Shown one piece after another: positions 40,789 through 50,090 of a stretch of DNA of 64,000 nucleotides. Location of the stretch: NCBI GenBank assembly GCA_947627455.1, contig CANQWC010000009.1, forward strand, positions 1 to 64,000. The letters run 5' to 3'. The notes beneath the pieces were generated by a model. That model did not search any database. It was not told the DNA's origin and worked only from the letters and a program-made list of their open reading frames with translations. The DNA is from an uncultured Clostridia bacterium (GTDB lineage: Bacteria > Bacillota > Clostridia > Oscillospirales > Ruminococcaceae). The position numbers were made by a program, and so were the translations under genes. The stretch's first letter is position 1. Each line of letters opens with the position of its first letter.

Positions 40789-43308
40789 ATGAAGTATTTT
40801 GACGTAATACCCCCGCTTGTGAATGAAAAGCTTTCAGAGCGCGGGGTCGACACCGACTCGCTTCTTTACTGCGTAAAGGCCGACCTCGACGGCGAGGGCT
40901 GCTATTTCGACGTCTACGCCGCTTTTTCAAAAGAGACGCTCTACGTCATCAGCGGCTATGAAGAATTCGCCGAGATGCCGAAAAAAGACCGCATTAACGA
41001 GCGCATGAGGGACATCCCCGTGCTTAAGCTCTTTGCGCGCGGCGCCTACATACCCGAGCTCGTGTCCTACAAGGTCGTCGACTTCGCGGAATATCCCGTA
41101 TCAAGGATAAAGACCGCCTACATCGACCGCCACCAGAACTCGGCCCGTCTTGTTCTCGCGATGCTCAACGAGGGCGAAGTCGAAGTATTTGAGCCGAAGC
41201 CCGACGAGGGCAGCGGCGAACTTAAGGTCGAGCCAAAGCTCGGAAAAACGGGTCACCGCCACGGAGGGCATGCCCATGCGGGGTTCGGCAACTCATACGA
41301 CAAAAACCGCCCGAATATCCCGATCGCAAGGTTTTCAATCGGCTTTGCCGAAAAGTTTGAAAAGTTTTGCGAGCGCCTCAACATGACCCACCGCGACGAG
41401 CCCATCGACGATTCGCTTCTTGACGCGGTTCAGCTCAACTGCCCGATCTGCCACCAGCCCTACCCCGACCCGAACAGGCCCGTCTGCCCGAGGTGCATCG
41501 ACCGCCGTTCGATCTTCGACCGCCTCGTCGGAATGTTCAAGGACTTCAAGGTTGAGATTGCGCTGATTCTTCTGACTATCCTGATGTCCAACGTTTTGCA
41601 GGTCGTCTCCCCGTGGTTCGGCTCAAAGATGCTCTATGACGACGTTCTTGACCCCGAGGGCCGCTACTTCGGTCAGGTCCTGCTTGTCGTAATGCTGATG
41701 CTCGGCGTCAACATAATCTCGAAGATAACGGGCATGATCTCGGGAATCATCACCGCAAAGGTCGTCCCGTTCGTCACCCACAAGCTCAGGACGAGAATTT
41801 ACGCCTCGATGTCAAAGCTCTCGCTTTCGTTCTTCACGAGCAAGCAGACGGGTTCGCTGATGTCAAGGGTCGACCGCGACAGCCAGAATGTCTACAATTT
41901 CTTTGTCGATATCGTTCCCTACGGAATCGCGAACATAATCAAGCTTGTCGGCGTCGCCGCGATAATGTTCTGGCTCAGCCCGATAATCTCGATAGCTGTC
42001 ATCGTCATCATGATAGTCATAATCGGCGCGGACAACTACCTCTACCGCTCCGAAAGAAAGCTCTACCGAAAGCTTGACGTCGCGATGAGAAGCTTAAACT
42101 CTGTTCTTTCCGATGTCATGAACGGCCAGCGCGTTGTAAAGGCCTTCGCGAAGGAAGAAAAAGAGGTCAAGCGCTATAAGGCCAAGAACAGAAACGCCTA
42201 TGACGTCAACATGAGGATTAACCACCGAATCGCCTCGACGATACCCTTTGTATGGGGCTTCTACCACCTTGTTTCGACGGCGCTCTTCTGCCTCGGCTGC
42301 TTCCTTGTAATAAAAGGCTACTTCAAATACGGCGTTCTTTCCGCTCTTCTGAGCTATACAAACATGATCTACGAGCCTATCGACTTCTTCATGTGGATAG
42401 GCGACCGCTGGGCGAGGTGCATCGACGCGGCTTCGAGAATGTTTGAAATCCTTGACGCCAAGCCGACGGTCAGCGAGCCCGAGGGCGAGCCCCAGGATTA
42501 TTCCGTCGTCGGCACCGACGCCTACGACCCCTCAAGGCCCGTTCACATCGAGAACATGAAGGGCAATATCGAGTTCCGCAACGTTTCGTTTGAATACGAG
42601 GCAGGCCGCCCGATACTCAAGAAGCTCAACTTCACTGTCGAGGGCGGAAAGATGTTCGGCATCGTCGGCAGAACCGGCGCGGGCAAGTCGACCATAATTA
42701 ACCTGATGGCCCGCCTCTATGACGTCACGGGAGGGGAGATCCTCATCGACGGCGTACCCATCAAGAAGATACCTACCGCCGACCTCAGAAGAAATATCGG
42801 CATCGTATCTCAGGAGACATATCTGTTCATGGGCACCGTCGCCGACAATATCCGCTATGCCAAGCCCGACGCGACCATTGAAGAGGTCATCGAGGCCGCG
42901 AAATCGGCCAACGCCCACGAATTCATCACAAAGCTCCCCGACGGCTATAACACCAAGATAGGCTCGGGCGGGGTTTCGCTCTCGGGCGGCGAGCGCCAGC
43001 GAATCTCCATCGCCCGCGCGATAATTCAGGACCCGAACATTCTGATTCTTGACGAGGCCACCGCCTCGATGGATACAAGGACCGAGCGCAAGATTCAGGT
43101 CGCCATCGACGCCCTTAAAGAGGGCAGAACGATCATCGCGATCGCCCATAGGCTCTCGACCTTAAGAGACGCCGATATGCTCTGCGTGATTGAAAACGGC
43201 GAGCTTAAAGAGCTCGGCACCCACGACACCCTTATTCGTCAGAAGGGCAAGTACTTCGAGCTTTACCGCTTACAGGCCGATGCCCTCAAGTTCATAGAAG
43301 AAGGCTGA
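40789..43308 (+). CDS. ABC exporter subunit with long zinc-ribbon N-terminal extension
   Basis: 839 residues. The cytosolic N-terminal extension (about 1-245) has a His-rich patch, GHRHGGHAHAGFG (about 162-174), and a Cys4 zinc ribbon, CPICHQPYPDPNRPVCPRC. Then comes an ABC exporter membrane domain with about six helices (250-550) and a nucleotide-binding domain with Walker A GRTGAGKST, signature LSGGERQR and Walker B ILILDEATASMD, all intact. Usual half-exporters are near 600 residues, so the extension is the unusual part. The ATG follows AAGGAG at a long 12-base spacing. With the genes at 43328 and 43901 it forms an operon. Substrate unknown. Confidence 0.85.
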   Translation: MKYFDVIPPLVNEKLSERGVDTDSLLYCVKADLDGEGCYFDVYAAFSKETLYVISGYEEFAEMPKKDRINERMRDIPVLKLFARGAYIPELVSYKVVDFAEYPVSRIKTAYIDRHQNSARLVLAMLNEGEVEVFEPKPDEGSGELKVEPKLGKTGHRHGGHAHAGFGNSYDKNRPNIPIARFSIGFAEKFEKFCERLNMTHRDEPIDDSLLDAVQLNCPICHQPYPDPNRPVCPRCIDRRSIFDRLVGMFKDFKVEIALILLTILMSNVLQVVSPWFGSKMLYDDVLDPEGRYFGQVLLVVMLMLGVNIISKITGMISGIITAKVVPFVTHKLRTRIYASMSKLSLSFFTSKQTGSLMSRVDRDSQNVYNFFVDIVPYGIANIIKLVGVAAIMFWLSPIISIAVIVIMIVIIGADNYLYRSERKLYRKLDVAMRSLNSVLSDVMNGQRVVKAFAKEEKEVKRYKAKNRNAYDVNMRINHRIASTIPFVWGFYHLVSTALFCLGCFLVIKGYFKYGVLSALLSYTNMIYEPIDFFMWIGDRWARCIDAASRMFEILDAKPTVSEPEGEPQDYSVVGTDAYDPSRPVHIENMKGNIEFRNVSFEYEAGRPILKKLNFTVEGGKMFGIVGRTGAGKSTIINLMARLYDVTGGEILIDGVPIKKIPTADLRRNIGIVSQETYLFMGTVADNIRYAKPDATIEEVIEAAKSANAHEFITKLPDGYNTKIGSGGVSLSGGERQRISIARAIIQDPNILILDEATASMDTRTERKIQVAIDALKEGRTIIAIAHRLSTLRDADMLCVIENGELKELGTHDTLIRQKGKYFELYRLQADALKFIEEG

Positions 43309-43327
43309 TTCAAAGGAGGTATACTCT

Positions 43328-43867
43328 ATGGATAAGGAAACACTTTTAGAAGAGAAATTTGAAATAGACCGACTCACGATTCTCGACTGCTCAAAGTTAA
43401 AATTTTACAAAGACAGCGCGAATTTCATCTCGCTCGACTACAACGGAGAGAGCTATTTCAATGTAAGGCTCACAAGGCTTATCCCGTTTTATTCCAAGAC
43501 GACGTATATAAGCGTCGCATACGACAACGCCGACAACGAATTCCGCGAGATCGGCGTGATCAAGGACATGGCCGAGCTTTCGGAGGAGCAGTATAAGCTC
43601 GTCGACGAATACCTCGAATACAAATACTTCATGCCCGAGATAACAAAGGTCTACTCGATAAAGGACAACAACCGCGGCTTCATCTTTGTCGACATAATGA
43701 CCACCGCGGGAAGAAAAACCATCTGCGTCCGCGACTGGTATTCCAACTTCAGAATGCTCAGCGAAAAGCTTCTCTATGCCGCCGACGTCGACGGAAACAA
43801 GTATTTCTGCCCCGATATCGAAGCTCTTGACCGCAAGAGCCTTCAGATACTCGAAATCTTTGTCTGA
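43328..43867 (+). CDS. DUF1854 family protein
   Basis: 179 residues, no membrane segment. Family-like features are NVRLTRLIPFYSKTTYISVAYDNADNEFREIGVIKDMAELSEEQ in the first half and GRKTICVRDWYSNFRMLSEKLLYAADVDGNKYFCPD in the second. DUF1854 proteins occur beside ABC transporters. In some proteobacteria such a set is annotated as cyanophycin-metabolism-associated, but I see no cyanophycin synthetase or cyanophycinase here. It lies between the two ABC genes (gaps of 19 and 33 bases), so it probably works with the transporter. Confidence 0.75.
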   Translation: MDKETLLEEKFEIDRLTILDCSKLKFYKDSANFISLDYNGESYFNVRLTRLIPFYSKTTYISVAYDNADNEFREIGVIKDMAELSEEQYKLVDEYLEYKYFMPEITKVYSIKDNNRGFIFVDIMTTAGRKTICVRDWYSNFRMLSEKLLYAADVDGNKYFCPDIEALDRKSLQILEIFV

Positions 43868-43900
43868 TATCATTTCGTTCAAGAAAGGAGCGTGAACGGA

Positions 43901-46117
43901 TTGAACTTGCTATTAAGCGCACCGAAAGGGCACGAGCTTTCCGAATTTCTGTTTTCTCTGCCCTTCAACCTCTACGGCAAGGCCAAAAAGGTCGACGGCC
44001 ATCTCTGCGTGACCCGCGACGGCATGGACGTCTATATCGACGGCGAGCTCAAAGAGCATTACAATTTCGCCGATTATGAGGAATATGCCTGCGAGCAGCT
44101 CATCGGCTGTTCGATGCTGGTCGGAAGAGTAGACGACCGCAGCCAAAAGTGCATCTGCGCCTTCACCAACGACTCATTCATCGCCTTTGCCGAGGTCTGC
44201 AAGATAATCAACCACTACCTCACCACGGGCATTTTGGTCGAGCAGTCCGACATCGACGAGCCCAAGTGCCCGAAGTGCGGTCTGCCGCTCGACGGCTATG
44301 CCGAATGCCCCTACTGCGCCTCAAAGATAAAGTCATTCTCAAAGCTTTTCAAGAGGGTTGCGCCCTATAAAGGGGTATTCCTGATCGCGATACTCTGCAC
44401 CGTAATAAGCGAGCTTTTAAACGTCGTTTCGCCCTACATAAACCGAATCCTCATCGACGACTATGTCCGCCCGCAGGATACCTCGCACTGGTTCGGCTTC
44501 GGGGTTTTATGCGCCTCGATGTTCGTCATCGTCGTCATAAACGTCATTCTCGACTGGGCGAACCTCAAGGCAAGCTACTATGTCTCCCAGAACCTCGGTC
44601 AGGATCTCAGGCAGGACGTCTTTGACAAGACCCTTGAGCTCTCGATGTCCTCCATCTCGAAGAAGACCGCGGGCGACCTCATCAACCGTGTCTCGAACGA
44701 CGCCAACAAGCTTCAGAGCTTCATCACCGATAACGGCAAAAACGCCATTGTTCGCGTGTTCTCGCTTGTGATAGTCTCGGTGATCCTCTTCGTGATGAAC
44801 TGGAAGCTTGCGCTTCTCACCATCATTCCGATACCATTTGTCGTGCTGATAGTCAAGCGGGTATACAACGTCATACACATGTACTTCGGCCGCTCATGGC
44901 GCTTCTCGAACGCCCATTCAAAGCTTCTCCACGACGCCCTCAACGGCATTCGCGTGGTAAAAACCTGCGGCACCGAGCAGGCCGAGATAGAAAAGTATCA
45001 GGTCGCCTCCGAAAAATGGGCGAAGGCGGCTTCCAAGGCCGAGATCGTCTGGAACCTCATCTGGCCTGTTTCCGACTTCATGCTCACCATCGGCAACTAC
45101 TTCGTCATCTACTTCGGCTCGCTGATGATTTTGCAGAAGATACCCGCGTTCGGAACCCTCACCCTCGGCGAGCTTATTCAGTACACGACCTACGTCGGAA
45201 TGCTCTATAACCCTCTGCGTTGGCTGATGCAGCTTCCGAGGCAGCTTGCCGATGTTTCGGTCTCCGCCTCCAAGGTCTTTGAGATTCTTGAGGAAAAAAC
45301 CGATGTCCGCGACGACGACAACTGCGTCGACCTCGACATTCAGGGCGATATCGAATTCAACCATGTGTTCTTCGGCTACAACGTCTATAACCCCGTTCTC
45401 AAAGACGTCACCTGCAAGATCGAGAAGGGGAAGATGTACGGCATAGTCGGGCACTCTGGCGTCGGAAAATCGACGATGATAAACCTCATCTTAAGGCTCT
45501 ATGACGTCACCCAGGGCTCTGTCACCATCGACGGCGTCGATATCCGCAGAATTTCTCAGAAGAGCCTTCGCTCTCAGGTCGGCGTCGTGCTTCAGGAGAC
45601 ATATCTCTTTGAGGGCACCGTTCTTGACAACATCACCTACGCGAAGCCCGACGCCACCTTTGATGAGATCGTTCAGGCCGCGAAAATAGCCCGTGCCCAC
45701 GAATTCATCACAAAGCTCCCCGACGGCTATAACACCCGCGTCGGCAACAAGGGCTACACTCTTTCGGGCGGCGAGAGGCAGAGAATAGCCATCGCCCGCG
45801 CGATACTTCACGACCCCAAGATAATCATTCTTGATGAGGCCACCGCCTCGCTCGACACCGAGACCGAGAGAATGATTCAGGAGGGCTTAAACGAGCTCTG
45901 CAAGGGCAGAACCACCATCGCGATAGCCCACCGCCTTTCGACGCTTTCAAACGCCGACAGCCTTATCGTTCTCGACAAGGGCCGCCTCGCCGAAACGGGC
46001 ACTCACGACCAACTCATGCGCCAAAAGGGCGTCTATTACAGCCTTGTAATGGCCCAGCGCAAGACCACCAAGATGAAAGCGGTGAACCCGCCTCCGAAGC
46101 CTGTTCCCGCGAACTGA
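43901..46117 (+). CDS. Second ABC exporter subunit with zinc-ribbon extension
   Basis: About 738 residues. The N-terminal cytosolic extension (about 1-150) ends in a zinc ribbon, CPKCGLPLDGYAECPYC, just before the first helix. The exporter membrane domain follows, then a nucleotide-binding domain with Walker A GHSGVGKST, signature LSGGERQR, Walker B IIILDEATASLD. Both this and the partner at 40789 keep catalytic Glu and signature, so a heterodimer would have two working ATP sites. The start is set at TTG 43901, ten bases after GGAG; GTG 43892 lies too close to it. A terminator follows. Confidence 0.85.
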   Translation: MNLLLSAPKGHELSEFLFSLPFNLYGKAKKVDGHLCVTRDGMDVYIDGELKEHYNFADYEEYACEQLIGCSMLVGRVDDRSQKCICAFTNDSFIAFAEVCKIINHYLTTGILVEQSDIDEPKCPKCGLPLDGYAECPYCASKIKSFSKLFKRVAPYKGVFLIAILCTVISELLNVVSPYINRILIDDYVRPQDTSHWFGFGVLCASMFVIVVINVILDWANLKASYYVSQNLGQDLRQDVFDKTLELSMSSISKKTAGDLINRVSNDANKLQSFITDNGKNAIVRVFSLVIVSVILFVMNWKLALLTIIPIPFVVLIVKRVYNVIHMYFGRSWRFSNAHSKLLHDALNGIRVVKTCGTEQAEIEKYQVASEKWAKAASKAEIVWNLIWPVSDFMLTIGNYFVIYFGSLMILQKIPAFGTLTLGELIQYTTYVGMLYNPLRWLMQLPRQLADVSVSASKVFEILEEKTDVRDDDNCVDLDIQGDIEFNHVFFGYNVYNPVLKDVTCKIEKGKMYGIVGHSGVGKSTMINLILRLYDVTQGSVTIDGVDIRRISQKSLRSQVGVVLQETYLFEGTVLDNITYAKPDATFDEIVQAAKIARAHEFITKLPDGYNTRVGNKGYTLSGGERQRIAIARAILHDPKIIILDEATASLDTETERMIQEGLNELCKGRTTIAIAHRLSTLSNADSLIVLDKGRLAETGTHDQLMRQKGVYYSLVMAQRKTTKMKAVNPPPKPVPAN

Positions 46118-46124
46118 TAAAACG

Positions 46125-46160
46125 CCGCGTCCGTCAAAAGCTCGGGCGCGGTTAATTTTG
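46125..46160 (+). terminator. Terminator after the ABC/DUF1854 operon
   Basis: CCGCGTCCG (46125-46133) pairs with CGGGCGCGG (46143-46151), nine pairs with one G-T, followed by TTAATTTTG. The T-run is weak. Confidence 0.65.
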
Positions 46161-46205
46161 TCCGCTCGGCTGCATATCATTTAGAAAACGAAAAAGGGTG
46201 ATATA

Positions 46206-47327
46206 ATGCCGAAAAGATTTCTCTGCGTTCTTCTTGCGATGTTTTTCTTCCTGCCGATTCGCGTTCACTGCGCCGATGAGCCGACCTATTCTTATGTCCT
46301 GATGGAGGGCGGCACCGCCACGCTTTTATATTCCGAAAACGGCGAGGCCGTCGTGCCCGCGCACCATTCCGCCAAACTGATGACCCTGCTCCTGACTGCC
46401 GAGGCGATCAGTCGCGGCGAGCTCGGCTTTGAGACGGTTTTAAAAACCTCTGCCCATGCAAACTCGATGCAGGGCGCTCAGATATGGCTGATGCCTAACG
46501 AGGAGATAACCGTCGACGAGCTCATCAAGGCGATAACCGTCGGCAACGCCAACGACGCGAGCGTTGTTCTTGCCGAGGCGATCGGCGGCACCGAGGAAAA
46601 ATTCACCGCGATGATGAACGCCCGAGCCGACGAGCTCGGCATGGTCGGCACATTTTATGCCGACTGCACGGGCATTTCCGAGTCTACCGTCACCACCGCC
46701 TGCGATGCCGCCATTCTCGCCTCGGCGCTTTCAAAACACACCGAGCTCCGCGATTACATGACCACTTGGGTGACAAGTGTCCGCGGCGGAAAGACAGAGC
46801 TCGCCTCGACAAACCGCCTGATACTCACCTACGACGGCATAATCGGCATGAAAGCCTATTATTCCGACGCCCTCGGCAACTGCGTTATTGCCGCCGCCGA
46901 GCGCGACGGGCTGATAATGGTCTGCGTGATTTTCGGCGAGGCTGACGAATTTGCCCGCTTCACCACCGCAAAGGAGAAAATGAACATCGGCTTCAACGCC
47001 TATACGCTCTATCGCCCCAAGCGCACCGAGGTCTTCACCGAGCCCGTCGCCGTGAAAAAAGGCGAAAAAACCGCCGTCGAGACCGAGCTCAGCGAGCTTT
47101 CGCCCTTTGTGATAAGAAAAAGCGCCGCCGAGAGCGTCGAAATTTCCGTCGAATATTCCGACGACGTCTCCGCGCCCGTCGGGGTAGGCGACAGGGTCGG
47201 CCGCGCGGTATATAAGGTCGACGGCGAAGAGGTCTATTCCTGCGCGATAGTCGCAAAAGAGCGTGTCAGACGAATAAATTTATTTATCGCGATAAAGCGC
47301 ACGCTTCGGGGCATAATCAGAATGTAG
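46206..47327 (+). CDS. PBP5/DacF-like exported protein with degenerate active site
   Basis: 373 residues. A signal peptide is evident (MPKRFLCVLLAMFFFLPIRVHC). The fold matches D-alanyl-D-alanine carboxypeptidases (SYVLMEGGTATLLYSENGE, AKLMTLLLTAEAI, ANDASVVLAEAIGGT, ATTWVTS-like and TNRLILTYDGIIGMKAYYSDALGNCV). All three catalytic motifs are changed: SxxK reads H54-S-A-K57, SxN reads N114-A-N116, and KTG reads KAY in GMKAYYSD. It should not act as a carboxypeptidase and may bind peptidoglycan or a partner. The C-terminal region resembles the PBP5 beta domain. It stands alone between two operons. Confidence 0.82.
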   Translation: MPKRFLCVLLAMFFFLPIRVHCADEPTYSYVLMEGGTATLLYSENGEAVVPAHHSAKLMTLLLTAEAISRGELGFETVLKTSAHANSMQGAQIWLMPNEEITVDELIKAITVGNANDASVVLAEAIGGTEEKFTAMMNARADELGMVGTFYADCTGISESTVTTACDAAILASALSKHTELRDYMTTWVTSVRGGKTELASTNRLILTYDGIIGMKAYYSDALGNCVIAAAERDGLIMVCVIFGEADEFARFTTAKEKMNIGFNAYTLYRPKRTEVFTEPVAVKKGEKTAVETELSELSPFVIRKSAAESVEISVEYSDDVSAPVGVGDRVGRAVYKVDGEEVYSCAIVAKERVRRINLFIAIKRTLRGIIRM

Positions 47328-47378
47328 CATAAAATTTAAAATTTTTTCGGCTTGTCACGATTTTTTCATAAAAATTCC

Positions 47379-47407
47379 TTGCAATATCTCTCGGTTCGTG
47401 TTAAAAT
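47379..47407 (+). promoter_or_regulatory. pgi promoter
   Basis: TTGCAA (47379-47384), 17-base spacer, TAAAAT (47402-47407), 35 bases before the start codon. Confidence 0.7.
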
Positions 47408-47441
47408 AGACTTAACTAAGAATATAGAAAGAGGGATATAT

Positions 47442-48776
47442 ATGTCAATCAAACTGGTAACAAAATACTGCGACAAATTTGTCGCGCCGCATGAGCTTGA
47501 CGGCATGAGGGCCCAGCTTTCCGCCGCCCACAAGACCTTGATGGACCGCTCGGGCCTCGGGAACGATTTTCTCGGCTGGCTCGATCTTCCCGTCGACTAT
47601 GACAGGGAGGAATTCGCGAGGATAAAGGCCGCCGCCGAAAGGATCAAGAAGATGTGCGATGTCTTTATCGTCATCGGCATCGGCGGTTCATATCTCGGCG
47701 CCCGCGCCGCTATCGAGCTTCTCAAGAGCCAGAATTATAACTCCCTGAAGAAAGACACCCCCGATATCTACTTCGTCGGCAACTCCATCAGCCCGACCTA
47801 TCTTTCCGAGATCCTTTCGATCTGCGAGGGCAAGGATATCTGCGTGAACGTCATCTCGAAGTCGGGCACCACCACCGAGCCCGCCCTTGCGTTCAGAATC
47901 TTCAAGAAGCTTGTCGAGGACAAGTACGGCAAGGAAGAGGCCAAGACCCGCATCTTCGCGACGACCGACAAGGCTCGCGGAACCCTTAAAGAGCTTTCCG
48001 ACGCCGAAGGGTATGAGACCTTTGTCGTTCCCGATGATGTCGGCGGGCGCTATTCTGTCCTGACCGCCGTCGGTCTTCTGCCGATTGCCGCCGCTGGCTG
48101 CGATATCGACGCCATAATGGCGGGCGCTCAGGCAGCGAGAACCTCTTATCTTGACGACGATTTCAACGATTGCGAGAAATACGCCGCGATGAGAAATATC
48201 CTTTACAGAAAGGGCAAATCCGTTGAAATGCTCGTCTCCTACGAGCCCTGCTTCAACATGATGGCCGAATGGTTCAAACAGCTCTACGGCGAGTCTGAGG
48301 GCAAGGATCACAAGGGCATTTACCCCTCGAGCGCGACCTTCTCAACCGACCTTCATTCCCTCGGTCAGTTTGTTCAGGACGGCTCAAGGATCATGTTTGA
48401 GACTGTTGTCGACATCAAGCACCCGAAGCAGGACGTTTTCCTTGAGGCAGACCCCGAGAATCTTGACGGCCTCAACTTCCTCACCAACCAGAACATGTCG
48501 GTCGTCAACCGCAAGGCGATGGAGGGCACCGTTTTGGCCCACACCGAGGGCGGCGTGCCGAACCTTATTATTGAGGTCGACAGGCTCGACGAATACAACT
48601 TCGGCGAAATGGTCTATTTCTTTGAAAAGGCCTGCGCGCTTTCGGGCTATATGCTCGGCGTGAACCCCTTCAACCAGCCCGGGGTCGAGAGCTATAAGAA
48701 AAACATGTTCGCTCTCCTCGGAAAACCGGGGTATGAGGGTCAGAAGGCCGAGCTTGAGGCAAAGCTCGGAAAATAA
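47442..48776 (+). CDS. pgi: Glucose-6-phosphate isomerase
   Basis: It interconverts glucose-6-phosphate and fructose-6-phosphate. Motifs: [72 protein letters not shown]. 444 residues, the short form common in Bacillota (E. coli Pgi has 549). The ATG at 47442 follows AAAGAGGG; the frame is open upstream but that part is non-coding leader with the promoter. Confidence 0.96.
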   Translation: MSIKLVTKYCDKFVAPHELDGMRAQLSAAHKTLMDRSGLGNDFLGWLDLPVDYDREEFARIKAAAERIKKMCDVFIVIGIGGSYLGARAAIELLKSQNYNSLKKDTPDIYFVGNSISPTYLSEILSICEGKDICVNVISKSGTTTEPALAFRIFKKLVEDKYGKEEAKTRIFATTDKARGTLKELSDAEGYETFVVPDDVGGRYSVLTAVGLLPIAAAGCDIDAIMAGAQAARTSYLDDDFNDCEKYAAMRNILYRKGKSVEMLVSYEPCFNMMAEWFKQLYGESEGKDHKGIYPSSATFSTDLHSLGQFVQDGSRIMFETVVDIKHPKQDVFLEADPENLDGLNFLTNQNMSVVNRKAMEGTVLAHTEGGVPNLIIEVDRLDEYNFGEMVYFFEKACALSGYMLGVNPFNQPGVESYKKNMFALLGKPGYEGQKAELEAKLGK

Positions 48777-48848
48777 CACGGCTCTGACGGCTTATGCCGT
48801 TTCGGAATAAAAAAGTAAGCCCGAGAGGGCGGAAACGGAGTAAACACA

Positions 48849-49253
48849 ATGATTAAGTTGATTACAGGCAAAAGAGGATCAGGAAAGACCAAGATTCTTG
48901 TCGATCTCATCAAGGACGCCGCAAAGAACACCCGCGGCAACGTCGTCTGCATCGAAAAGGCCATGCAGCTTACCTATGACATTCCTTACAGCGTTCGTCT
49001 TGTCGATGTCGACAGCTACTGCATCGACAGCTATGACAAGCTCTACGGCTTCATCAGCGGAATGATCGCGGGCAACTACGATATCTCCGAAGTTTTTGTC
49101 GACGGTATCCTCAAGATCGGCGGCCGCGACTATGAGGCTCTCGGAAGGTTCTTCGAGATGGTTGAAAAGATAACCTCCGAGATCGAAATCGTCTTCACCG
49201 TCTCCGAAGATAAGGAAGTTCTCCCCGAAAGCGTTCTCAGATACCTTAAATAA
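48849..49253 (+). CDS. Small P-loop protein of unknown function
   Basis: 134 residues with a clear Walker A at the N-terminus (ITGKRGSGKTKILVDLI). Acidic positions (VFVDGILKIGG, and IVFTVSED further on) could serve as a Walker B. No helicase, kinase or ABC signature is present. It is probably cytosolic. It lies alone between pgi and the yceD promoter, with a CGGAG site before its ATG. I believe such short ATP-binding proteins are conserved in clostridia, but I know no function. Confidence 0.75.
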   Translation: MIKLITGKRGSGKTKILVDLIKDAAKNTRGNVVCIEKAMQLTYDIPYSVRLVDVDSYCIDSYDKLYGFISGMIAGNYDISEVFVDGILKIGGRDYEALGRFFEMVEKITSEIEIVFTVSEDKEVLPESVLRYLK

Positions 49254-49275
49254 CCCTGAAAATCCAAAAAATGTG

Positions 49276-49304
49276 TTGACAATTTCGTCGCAAGAATATA
49301 TAAT
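49276..49304 (+). promoter_or_regulatory. Consensus promoter of yceD-rpmF
   Basis: TTGACA (49276-49281), 17-base spacer, TATAAT (49299-49304), a full consensus match as expected for a ribosomal protein operon. Confidence 0.92.
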
Positions 49305-49332
49305 GGAGAATGATATTCCGAGGTGTTGACTT

Positions 49333-49788
49333 TTGATTTTACAGCTGAAACGTCTTTTTGAACGCAACGGCGACAGGCTGGCGCTCGATAACGTGATCCC
49401 TTTGGAGGAATTGAGGGATTACGGTGAGGGTGAATCATTTGCCGCTCCGATATCAATAAAGGGCAGCATAATAAACCGCGCGGGAATGGTTTCACTCGAC
49501 TTTGCCTGTTCGGTTTCGTTCCGACACACATGCGACCGCTGTCTCGATTCGTTTGTCCGCGATTACAGCTTTGAGTTTGAGCATATCCTCACCAAAGACA
49601 GGGCGGATCCCGATGACGACTCGGTTTATTGTGAGGGCGGCGCCCTTGATCTTACAGAGCTCACCGTCTCGGACATATTTGCCGAACTTCCGACGAAAAT
49701 TCTCTGCGCCGAGGACTGCAAGGGTCTTTGCCCGATATGCGGCAAAAACCTCAATCTCGGCGGCTGCGGCTGTAATGCCGAAGAATAA
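49333..49788 (+). CDS. yceD: DUF177/YceD family protein
   Basis: 151 residues. The middle has CDRCLDSFVRDYSFEFEHIL, and the tail CKGLCPICGKNLNLGGCGC: Cys pairs in a metal-ribbon arrangement typical of YceD. The family lies next to rpmF in most bacteria and has been linked to 23S rRNA maturation and accumulation. TTG start with GAGGTG upstream. rpmF follows after 44 bases. Confidence 0.9.
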   Translation: MILQLKRLFERNGDRLALDNVIPLEELRDYGEGESFAAPISIKGSIINRAGMVSLDFACSVSFRHTCDRCLDSFVRDYSFEFEHILTKDRADPDDDSVYCEGGALDLTELTVSDIFAELPTKILCAEDCKGLCPICGKNLNLGGCGCNAEE

Positions 49789-49832
49789 ACCGTCAATAAT
49801 TAAGTTAAGTATAAAAAGAGGAGGTGCTGAAA

Positions 49833-50015
49833 ATGGCAGTACCGAAGAGAAAGGTCTCCAAGTCAAGAAGAGACAAAAGGCGTTCCGCCGTATGGAAGCT
49901 TGAGGCCCCCGCGCTTTCAAGATGCTCCAACTGCGGTGCATTGACTTCTCCCCACAAGGTTTGCTCCAACTGCGGATTCTACAAGGGCAAAGAAGTTATT
50001 CACAAAGAAGCTTGA
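49833..50015 (+). CDS. rpmF: 50S ribosomal protein L32
   Basis: 60 residues, MAVPKRKVSKSRRDKRRSAVWKL at the N-terminus and two Cys pairs (CSNCG, CSNCG) forming the zinc-ribbon type of L32. The ATG follows GAGGAGGTG. A terminator lies right after it. Confidence 0.98.
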   Translation: MAVPKRKVSKSRRDKRRSAVWKLEAPALSRCSNCGALTSPHKVCSNCGFYKGKEVIHKEA

Positions 50016-50032
50016 TCTTCTTCAAAATTCAG

Positions 50033-50063
50033 GGAAGGAGCTTTTCTCCTTCTCTGTTTTTTT
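50033..50063 (+). terminator. Terminator after rpmF
   Basis: GAAGGAG (50034-50040) pairs with CTCCTTC (50046-50052), then a T-rich run ending TTTTTTT. It lies just before der. Confidence 0.85.
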
Positions 50064-50090
50064 GAAGCGGTCACGGAAAGAGAGGTAAAC

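Noticed and set aside
40575-46117. Cyanophycin system
   Set aside because: Only the DUF1854/ABC link suggests it. Neither cyanophycin synthetase nor cyanophycinase is visible, so no such function is assigned.
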